This document shows positions 45,401-57,400 of a stretch of 64,000 bases of DNA, piece after piece. Position 1 is the stretch's first letter. Each line of letters opens with the position of its first letter. Under the pieces are notes generated by a model. That model ran no database searches. It worked only from the letters and a program-made list of their open reading frames with translations, and had not been told where the DNA came from. The stretch comes from Siphlonurus alternatus. Its lineage: Eukaryota > Arthropoda > Insecta > Ephemeroptera > Siphlonuridae. Position numbers and translations under genes: made by a program. The DNA lies in contig OX463783.1 of the NCBI GenBank assembly GCA_949825025.1, forward strand, positions 14,791,628 through 14,855,627. Reading direction: 5' to 3'.

Positions 45401-48400
45401 AGCAGCGTCTTGCAATTTAATTTTGAGGGTGTTTAACTCCATAATGGACAACATACATGAAAAAAAAATATTGCAGAAATGTATAGAGGGTACCAAATTA
45501 TGTAAATCTGATTTTTTTCAGATTTTTTTGAGACCCGGAACTTTTTTTAAATAATCATTGAAAGTCCTGCAATTTCAGTTGGCACCCCTGAATCCTTAAT
45601 AAAAAGGATAGAGACTGGACGCCTATTGACGCCTCCAGGGGGCGTGGCCGCACTTTCAATAATTATTTAAAAATAGTCCTGAGTCTCAAAAAAAATCTGA
45701 AAAAATTCAGGGTAGCATAATTTGGTACCCTCTATTCATTTCTGCAATAATTTTTTTTTCATGTATGTTGACCATTATAAAAAAAAATAAAAAAATAAAA
45801 AAAAACACGTGCATGAAGGTTATTTCTATAATAACGTATATAAAACTACAAAATAGTATAAAGTCAAAGCTATCTTTAGATAATAAGGCCCACACACGTA
45901 CGACACAACAAATTTACCTCCACTCGTCCGGGTGACTCATGACGTCATTGTCATGTTGCAAGCACATCCCGGTGGCGCTGCTGACCTCAGTTGGTGAGGT
46001 TAGGGTCAATGACAGACCGAACTGTGCGTGGTGTGTACGTAGCATCCAGCCCGAACTGAACACCAGCTGTGACAATTTAAATGGTAAGAAGTGTACACAT
46101 AGTTTTGATGCAAAAGCAGACATTTTTGAGATTTTTTTTTCTTTATTAAGGTTAAATAAATTTTATAAGAGATTATTTATTAAGAAATATAGCTTTCATC
46201 GCAGATATTATAATAATTACAACTAACACTGTTTTAAAAATAAAGCAATAATCATGCTGTCTGAATTACACTTTATAATACTTTTCTTTTCAAGGAAAAA
46301 GTTCGATCATATATAAGATATGCTTTAAAGGGATAATTAGATAATTTAAATATCGTACCGAGAGAATCTTTCCGTGCCGGGACTCGAGGACTCTGACTGC
46401 GTCCGTGCCCCCCTCGTCTCTCCGGACGCTCAGCACGGGCACCTCCAGTCCGCACGAGTCCAGACGCACGGCCTGCCGTCCTTGCCGCGCCGCCACGCCG
46501 CACACGCACAGAGCAGCCACGCCCACTCGGCAGGAAGACACACGTGCCTCCACCTGTAAAATTAGTTCATTACATATTACCTCGTAAAAGAAAATTGTAC
46601 TTCTTAGTACAATTTAAGTATAGCTGCATGCTTAACATAAGATGCAATATTTTATGTCGTTATCAAAATACAGTAATAAGTGGTATGGTTGCTAAATAAT
46701 TAACGCCCATTCGTGCATCCGAAAGGTTGGTGATGGCTTTCTCCATCAATTGCCGACCATCCTGATTGAGTTTTCCATGGTTCCCTCAGTCTTAAGAACT
46801 ACAGGCCATGGCCACCTAAGTTTCGAATGGACCCACAAAACCCTAATCAATACGTTAGGTTGGGTTGAAAAGGATTTACTTCATAATTGACATATGTCTA
46901 GTAGGCCCTGGTTTAAAATTGGAATTTATAAATAAAACGAATGCAAAAAATACAGACTTCGATATCCGTCACGTTGTCTCGGTACAACGTAAAGGTTCCC
47001 TCAGTCTTCAAGTCGAACGTCTGTCGATTGAAGGCAATCACGTGTGATTGAGTGAAGATGTGACACAGTTTGGAAGGCGTAGAGTCAACCTGAAACGAAT
47101 TAGAACAATATAATGTAATAAATTATACTCAACAATGTTGTTTCTAATAATTATAATGAAGTGTAAAATTTAAATTAAAAATTCACATACTCTCTGAAAA
47201 ATATAATTTTTTTATATAATTATATATTTGAGTTATTATTTAGTTACCTATAAGAAAATTAAATATAAATCATAACCAATATTCATTACACATGCTAATT
47301 AATATAATTGTAATTAATATTTAGCACAATTTTCACTTTTTATTTGATTAATTAAATTTATACATGTGATTTTAAATAATTAAATGTTTTAATATATATG
47401 TGCTCAGAGCCCGGTTTAGTTTTATTTTTAGAGTTTAATTTTTCTTTTTTTCTTTTCTGATGGAACACATCTGTGTGTCAAAGTAGAAGAATCCGTTATA
47501 TAGCCTGCTGTAATAGACTCCTGACGACAAGCTGTTCTTATTGAACTGACTTCTTTATCGTAAATTTGGTTCACTTCTAAAACCAACCCTGATTGTAAAA
47601 ACAGTACCTCGAGGTTGATCTTGACGACCGGGTGTTGAGACCACCAGGCGTGCGCTCCACTCGGCACGGACACCAGCACCTCAGCGTGCTCGTGGTGCGC
47701 CCCCGGCAGTGCTGCAACCTGCACCGTGGCGCTACCGTTCTCTGCTGCGAGTACCGCCGTGCATGAAGAGAGCGACACCCTGCGCTGTGACCCTGGGAGG
47801 ATATTGTCAACATTTCAATCACTGATGCAGTCCGTAGTTGAACTAGGTTTTATAAGCAGACTTTTTTCCTCTCCTCGAGCTTTAGCTCTCTCATTGAGGT
47901 GTATTAAACAAAAATTAATCCATAAAATGTAACATGAATTTATAATGAATAAAAAAAAAAAGAAAGAAAATGAAGACTAAAATAAACCATAAGCGGCTAT
48001 TGTTATATTGACATCTATTTCCATATAATCTGACAATTTCTAAAGAATAAACCAGCCAGCCATGTTTTTGTGCCCTTACAAAAAAGTTGATAATTAATTT
48101 TTTTTTTCAACTTTTTTCAGTACTTTAAAGGGTTCATTTAATCTTATTTTCAGGAGGAGAAGAAAGCAGAGGTTTTTCAGGACGTTATTCTTTAATTAAT
48201 ATTAAATTAATTGGTTTCTGAACAACTGTATTTTCTGCATTTTTAGTCAAGTTGCACTTCTCACCGTGTCTCGGTCGGACAATAAATTCGACCTTCAGTC
48301 CACACTCGTGTCCTGGAGAACAGACGAGAGGTAGCGTCTTGGTGACCTCTAACGTGACCTCTGACCTCCCAGGTCTCAAGGTCACCGAGCCAGGGGTTAC

Positions 48401-51400
48401 TTGTAGACCCACGAAGTAAGGATGGCTCGTGATCGAGAAATTATCAGGTATCAACTCCACCTCGCATTGTACCTGATGGACAAAACGATTTATTTACTTA
48501 ATCATAATTAATTTACCATTATATATCAGAATAACGTTATGTATCCCCCCTTCCCCCGAGTAATGTATTGTCAAAAAAAATTTTTTTTTTTTTTCTTTAG
48601 CCTTATAACACGCTCAAAACCGAGGAAAAATATTCTGTGGCGTCATATATAGTCATGCAACGTCTTTCCCTATACTTTAAATGTTTGCATGACAATGACG
48701 TCAAAAAGTTTTGCAATTTTAAGGGTATTACTGGGTTAAAAAATTAACAAAAATTTACAGTCGTGGTCCTAACATATATGCAATAAAAAAAGCATGCAGG
48801 TTGTCCATTCATTGACGTTTTTTTACAAAGCACCCACGATAAATCCAAGATTTTGGAAGGGTCAATATGTTCGAACCCTCAACAAATCCATCCCCAACCT
48901 ACCTCCTCCCCTGGCAAAAGGTGACGTATCACGTCAAGCAGGCCGTGCCGCGCTCTGATTGGCTGCTCGGAGGTCAGCGACACGTGGATACCTTGTGACG
49001 TCACTTTGAACCACGACAGCCTGGAATAAACTTAAGTTGCAGCACAGAAAACAAACGGGCTAAAAGCACTGTTATTTTTTACTAAATTCAAATAATTAAT
49101 AACTAAGTGTAGTGTGGGCCATGCCCACGCCTTAAAATCACCAAACTTGAAACTCATTTTTGACGCTTAAGAAGCTGCTTATAGCTTAGCTTCTAGCCTA
49201 GTAAGGTGGACAGCCACTGGTTGATTGGTGTACACGTACTCTTTTTTTTTAGTCTTCATGTGTAAAAAATGTACAGTATACGTTTTTTTATTGATGTTAC
49301 CTGAAATCCTTGTCTTCAAACTCCGGATCAGTCTCAAATGAGCAGTTCAAAAGAACTTGATTGTCTCTTATTAATGGCGCTATGACGGGGCTGCCGAGAA
49401 ACAGCTGAGGGGCACCTGTAAAAATTAATAAAATATATATTTTTTTACATTACAACCCCTATGTAAGCTTCAATCTCGTTGCACGCGGTAATATAGATAT
49501 TGGTAAGGAATTAAAGGATATATGGTTACCACGACCTGTTACGTGTCCCAGCAATCGCTAAGGTGAGAATGAGGAAACCATGGAAATCTCTGTTAGGATG
49601 GACACCTCTACTTTTTATCAATGGATCATGGAACTATACACAAGTTCATCACTGCACTGGGTGGAAGGTGGAATTAAATTTTAAGCGAGATGATTTTACC
49701 CTAGTTAATATATAACACTAATTTTTATACTTGAAACGATCAGCACCCATCCAAGTACTATCACGCTCGACGTTTCTTAACAAGGGTGATCTAACGAAAA
49801 TCGGTCAATGCACTGCGCCACGTTCAACTTCAGATTTTAATTAAAGGGTTGACACTTTCTTTAGGGTATAGAAATGCAGAGATAATTTGGGGGCGAAGAA
49901 AGCGAAACATAAAGAAAGAGGTATAATCTCCTTCATGTACACTTTTTAAAATTAGTCATATATAGGTATTGTATAATTTAAGATTATTTTAAGCAAATAA
50001 ATTATTCCAACACGTATTATACCTTGCGGCTGTGCACAGTAGGCCATATTACAGGTGGCTGCTGGCTGCAGGTGGTAGACAGTAAATCCCTGCAGTTGAC
50101 AATGACGCACTCTGACGGGCCACGAGTACATGCAGCATGCTGGCTCTGACGTCACTTCGTTGTGAATTTCTCCAGAGACGCACGCGTGAGCCAGCACCTC
50201 TCCAGCCAGCTCTTGAGACGCGTTCATAGACAGCCAGATGGGGGCGTGCGTGCCGCAGTAGCTGACGGGAGGACATGTCTGTGGAATCTCCGCGCTCCTG
50301 TAAAATCATTGGGAACTTAACTAAAATGGACAACCTGCATGGAGTTTTTTATTGTATATTGAGGTAGAAGACTTCGAGTTAATATGCGGCATATTGTCAA
50401 TTTTGTCTACTCTTTTTTTCAACGCTTAAACACCCTTAAAATTGTGCTGCAAAGTCATAGTCAGGCAATATCCTTTTCTCCTTTTCCTATGCTTGCGTGT
50501 TAAATTTTTACTCTAGCCTATTATATTAATACGTCGTCATATTAGTGTTTGGCAGCAAGATTTTTAGGTTGTTCAAAATTGAGAGTTTAAAAATAATAAT
50601 AATAATAAAATAAAATATAAAACTTGAGTTCCTATGCAGTAAAAAATCTCATGTATATAGGTTGTCCATTTGTAAGTATATAGGACGATGAAAAGGGAAA
50701 TATGAAGAATAAGGAAGACATGCTTATTATATTAATATATTATGTATCATGTATAATATATGGAGCTATTTTATTTATTGTATTTTAAGCTTTTTTTAAT
50801 TCAACTTTTGAACTTAATGAGAAGAAAAAAAGCCTTTCAAGCTAATTATTTGATCAATAAATTACGTATATTCGGTATATTTATTATAAAATGCCATGCA
50901 AAGTTTCTTTAATCAACTATAATTTGATAAAGGATAAAGGCCATATAATAACACATAATTTTACATGAACTTTAATGTATTGATTGCCTTTAAATAAATG
51001 AATCAATCAAATAACCCCAAATTTAAACGCTCCTTCTATAGTCTCACCGTCCTCCGATAAAGAAGCGGTACCAGCCCGGCTCGAGGTCCTGGTCACACAG
51101 CACATCTCGTGGGCTCACGGGCCGATGTAGAGGATTACGGCGAGCGTCGTCGATCTGTCGGGGGTTCAGACAAGGGTCCTCCTCGTACACCTGGCTGTCT
51201 GCAATCATCGTGACGTCACTGATGAGGCTCCACACGTGTTTGTTTTTAGTTTAATATATATATATATATATATATGTAATGAAAACTATTATAATTTGGT
51301 ACATTTTCTACACAGTATTATTATTTCAAATAATTTCATATTCTATAGTAGCCTCGTCATCCAGTCACCTTACTCCTCTCATCCTAAAAGTTGTCAGGCA

Positions 51401-54400
51401 CCCGAGAATGTATGGATTTTGGCCTTTCCTGTGGCCTCCTCCGTCCCTGTCTAATACAAATTCTCTATATTCTTTGACAAACAAGTTAGACATACGGAAA
51501 AAAACTAAAAAATAAATAAAATATGCCAAACAAAATAATTTAGAAATATTTTTATTCCTCGTAAAGTCTACATGATATATTTTAGATCTCATCATTATAT
51601 TATTATAATACGTAAGATAATAAAATAAAAATTTTCATGGGGTCTTATATCATAATATGTTAAAATATTACAAATTAGCCTCAAGGTATGTATTACATGA
51701 GCATTTACCATATAGTGCAGAAAATATTCAGTAGAATTTTAGTATGTAAAGTAGCATCGTATATTTTTTTCTCAGTTGTTTTAAAACAACTTATTTAAAA
51801 ATACAACCTTGTGCGAAGTAGCTTTTGGTACAATCAACATATTTATATATTATATATAAATACATGCACAACAAATAATCTTAGAATGACGAATAATGAT
51901 ATGTTTCACACTGTATAATTTATTATAATTTTATCATGCACGTCCAATAAGTATGATATATTTCCCAAAATTATCATCTTTAATATAGTCATGTTGTTTT
52001 AAACTATTTTGACTTTATACAATATTTAAGTCTAAAAAAAAAAACATTCATAATATATTATATAATAAGATATGTAAGAAATGATAAAAAATTATAAAAT
52101 GTAATAATTAATTCCACGCAAACTTGAATGTAGCTCATCAAGAGGCGCGGTGAGATGAAAAGAACTGTCAATAACAAGAAGTGCAACAAGGTTTGTGTGA
52201 GCATCATTAGGTCGGTTCTTTTCAAGCTCCACTCTCATGATCGGTTCTACTTAAGATGGTAGCAAAGGTCAATCGGGATGTGAGTTAGAATTAACAAGTA
52301 CTTATATAGCTTCGTGCTGTATCGACTACCAGTCTAATAACTTAACAATTACAATTATATAAAGTTTATGATTTTTTGTTAATATCATTTTTTAGGTATT
52401 TTTCTCACAACAGTATTTTTATTGCAGTTAATTTAAATAAATTTTTTATTAAAAATATAAAAAAAATATTTGAGAATTTCTTGCACTATATGTATAAGTG
52501 AAAAATCTACATGATTTTTTTTATCGCATATTTGGATAAAGTGCTTCGAGTCAATTTTTTTCAGATTTTTTTTTAACTCTCTAACACCTTTAAAAAACGC
52601 TGTGATATATGTGTAACTTGAGGTTCTCAAATATTTAATTCAATTAAAATATTTCATGAAAAAAAAAATCATAAAATGCAGAAGCTATGGAAAAACACAT
52701 GGGAAATGATGCATTTCAACATAGATTTCGGCAAAAATACTCAAATAAGGTTAAATTCATATTTCCCCTAATTATAAAAAAATTAATTAATTGAAAACTA
52801 TAATATTCTATGATGAATTATTATTGTTAATAATTAATAATTTTATATAAAAATGATTGTACTTTTATTGCATTCATCAAAGGATTTCTGAACTGAAAAT
52901 TTTTTAGTTTGTTGGATATAGAAATGTAGAAATCAAGTGCATGTCTTAAAGTGTATTCAAAGCAGGGCATTAAATTTTTTATACATTTTTTAATTTAATA
53001 CTAAAAATTTCGAATTTTCGAATTTTGTTCTAGTAGTCATAATATTACTTTAAGCCCTTATTTAAGCAAAAGCAATTGAATAATGTAAAAAAAATAAAGA
53101 ATGTGTACAAACAGCACTACTGTATATATATAGCTACTATAATAATAAATACATGGAAAGAAAATACAGTAGCACAACCACTTTATGTATGCATTATTTT
53201 TTTGTTCCATATAGTGAAACTAATATTGACTATTATTTTAATATGCCTAATTTGTAATAGACAACAGGTCGTTTATAAAAAGTTGTACTTACAAGTCATA
53301 CAACTAAAGAATTGCCATTACTTATCCCATATAGTGCTTAATATAACATATAAAAATGAACCTTATGCACAATAATATTCATGTTAATGTAATTATATGT
53401 GAAATATGATAACGTTAAAAATTGTATATATAATAATCGAGTGAGCCACTCCTAAAAGAAAAAAACTTCCACCCACGATAAATCTAAACCTGAAATCTTC
53501 TTTTTTGCCTCAGGTTTAAAAATTTTGTTATACCTTGTCAGAATAAATTACTATTCTTATGTTTAATCTTATTAGAATGAAATGTTTTTTTATTTTACTT
53601 TGCTTCAATCGTAGTATATGATACAATACATACCTTAAATGGCTGTATACATAAAATATAAATAGTTAATTGTATATTCATGAGTTCATGACCAATAAAA
53701 AATATATGGTTGTATCAAATATAATTTAATTGCATATTTTATTATTGTTTGCTATTGTCAGGCATTTAAAGTGTTCTATACACATGTTGTAGTTTTATAT
53801 AAGAAAAAAAACAAAAAAACAGTACACTCCTTATAAGAAGAGATAATGATTTAGTATATTTATTATGAATGGCGCTATTTCAATTTGGAGTTACGTCTAT
53901 TGAATAAAAATAAAATTGATTTCTTTCTCATGCAGTTTAGTGTCTCAGATATAATTTGTGGAATTTGTAAATTATGGTTTACTTTAAAAAAGTTTGATGC
54001 GTGCATTATTAATTTTATTTTTCATACATACAAAAAATAAAAAGATTACATATTATATATATATATATCTTTATAGTTTTAGTATATTAATTAATAATTA
54101 TATATAATATTGTATAATTTAAAAATAACTATAAATTTATTAGTTTAAGCAAATAAATTAAATAAATATAGTTCCATAATTTCTACATGCAAACGACCCT
54201 TTTTTCATTTAAAAAAAATATATATAATGTTGCTAACTTGCTTAATATCAATAAAATACATTATGTAAGTGATAAAAAATAGCTATATATACGTACTGTA
54301 TACTTTTAAGATTAACCTCTTTTATATAAAAAAAAAAAAAAAAAAAGGATATTAAACAAGTTCACAGTCCCCCCAATCCCCAAATATGCATTTATTGATA

Positions 54401-57400
54401 AGTTCAATTAATTAATTCATGTTAGTAAATTCATATTATCACTCATAATTTTTCTCAACATATTATATAAAATTAAATATGATTGTTTATAACATTAAAC
54501 AGATTTATTTATAAGAGAGAGTACTGCATTTCTTACAATTCTTGTAAAGTTAACAGTTATTATTTTGACATAATTATGTAATTTATGTTTGCTGCAAATT
54601 AAGGGGCTTAATGCTTAATTGCACACATATTATATTCCAGTCGTTCACAAATTTGAGCTTTTTCAGCTTAGTGTATAAAATCTCGAGACAAAACGTTTTG
54701 TTCTTTGCAACGATCGTAATCGATATAATATGACCCCAACTTGCTGTATAAAAAAAAACTACCATTCTATTTCAATAGATAATATGCCATTTTCACCAAG
54801 AAAATTACAACCTTTTAATAATAAATCACCTATTCTCACACAGATCTTTATGAAAATATAGCTACATAAATTACTTATAAATAACAATAATATAATATGC
54901 TATATGATTACCAATAAACTATTCAATACCCTTCATTATCTTTATTTTTTTCTTCTTCTTTTTTTTAAGTGTTAGATCATGTATGGTATTTTACGAGTTA
55001 AAACAGAACATAGCGATGAATTAAATTTATTCTCAGAGAGTTTTGTAGTCAGTGATGCGAGTGTGTGGGAGGTCGCTTTTTGATAAGGGTCCGAGGAATC
55101 GAATCTGACGCGTCTTCTGATGGTGGTGCAACAAAAAACACACGGCATCAGGGAGATTATTATTGTGAGAAAAGCAAGGTCAAAATTTAAATGCAGGTAT
55201 AACGATGATGATGATATCTTTTGGATTAGGTATATCGTACATCCTCTTAGGATTATATAGTTAAATTAATTTAATATTCCCTCCAGATATAGCTGGAAGT
55301 GTAAGGTTTCTTGCATTTCTATTCGTATTTCAGCATTGTAATTTTCACACGCTAGGTCTTTACAAAGTTATAAAACTGAATTACAAACAGAATAGCTGCA
55401 AACTGTACAAATCCGATTACTTCCGGAGGGAATATACAATTAATTTGACTGTAGGTGGATATATAGCTACAAGTAAAAATACAAAGGAAATCCAACCTTA
55501 TTAAGATGAGATAAGATATGCTATAGAAGGAAAAAACTTCCATCAAAATTTTCTTCGAGTTATTTATTTATTTTTTAAACAAATTGAATTGATTTTTGTT
55601 TCTTAAAATTATTTTGTAAGGTAAAAATTATAGAGATTCCTTTTTGAGTATTCAAATTATTATTTTTTTATACTGCAGTAAGTTGGTTTAGCGTAATTTT
55701 AAAATTTTATGTGAAAATTTATTTTGTTTTTGTATGCTAATTAATTCATGCCATAATTTTTTATTTTCTAGGCCATTATATTTTATAAGTTGACGTTAAA
55801 ATCTTCATCGTATTAAATTAAAGAAACTTTGTAAATTATAAACTACGTCTTAATTAATTTTATAGTGGGTAGTTTTATTATAATATATATATTCTTATGT
55901 GGCTTTATTTTTATTGTATAACAGTCAAAAAATTTATTTTCAATGCAAACTTCAAAAATTATTATACATTTATAAATTATATTATGGAGACTTTTTTTTT
56001 TTTAGATATAAAGAGTCGATTTATTAACATCATTAACAGATAAATTTACATAATTTACATAAATTGATATAGCGTATTTATATTTACATGGCATCTTTAG
56101 TTTTAAATTGGTCCAATAACCATTTAATTTTTAACAATTTCGAATACCCCCTAGTAAAAAAGAAAAAAAATACACCTGACCTTTGATATGATGTTCTCAA
56201 TAGTTTATTATACTTTTTTATAAACTAGGCACTAATGATCATATATATTATAAAATCATATATAATATAAAATGGTCTTCAAGTTCAGAAAAAAATTGAA
56301 ATAATATTTCGCAATAAAACAGAATACGATCTTTTAAAATAATTTAATAATTTTTGTTGTAAGCCATAGCTGTAATGGACTAGTCATAAACCATAAATGT
56401 ATTGTTAATATATAGACGTACAATGTAAATTAAAATGCATAACATATAAATTTTATATTTATATTGACTATTTTATGCTTCTAATAATATCAAATCTAAA
56501 TTAATTGTAGGAAATAAATATGATGAAAAATTGTTAAAAAAATTATTTTTGCATTTAAATTTTGAATTAAAATACCTTATTGGATTGTTAAGTAAAATAC
56601 AAATTTAAATTACACTGAATTTTACACTTCTTTTAAAAAACTTTATTCCATAAATTTCCATATCATCTACATAATAATGAATAAATAAAGTAAAAATTTT
56701 TTTTTTTTTTTTTTAATTAAACCCTATTGGGTACTTCTATTTACTAATTACATACTACTTGAAACCCCGAACCTTCCGAAACCCTAACTTGAGCGTTTCG
56801 CGGGCTCTTCTGGAACGGGGGCGGCCACGGCCTTGCAAATCCATCCCGGCATTTGCCTGCGGCTGAGGGAAACGTGGAAACCTCAGCCAGGATGGACGCT
56901 ACAGCTTTTGTCAATGAACCGGAAGTGCAATGGTCCAAAGCCAGGGGAACCACATAGTGGAAAAGCGCAACGTTTTACCCCTGGGTGGGATAAAATATTT
57001 GCAACCATTAACGTAAAGTTGTTATTTTGGTACTGTACACAAAGTAAAGATACTATATATAGCAAAACTGGCAAATGTACCAAAACTAACAAACTAACAA
57101 TAAATAATAATACACTACGTTTTCTCGCCATATAAAATATCAATTTGCTTTCTCTATTTTCTCTACGCTACGGCGTTAATTTCTCATCTTCATTTTAACT
57201 TTCCTGGTACCAAGAACTAATAATAACTAAAATACATACATGAGAACAATATACTTCCATTAATACAGAACGCGTATTAAAATAACGTGCTTCCTTTATT
57301 TCCTGTAAATCTAAGAAGATGGTGCTCAACTCTTTTTTTATTTTACCTTACTCGCAGAGTGGTATACAAAATAAAACCTTTCGATCTCTGGAGCTCGTTA

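Noticed and set aside
53076..53375. 99-codon frame on the + strand in intron 1
   Set aside because: Composition is that of AT-rich noncoding DNA (Ile/Lys/Tyr/Leu), with no motif, splice support or neighbours.
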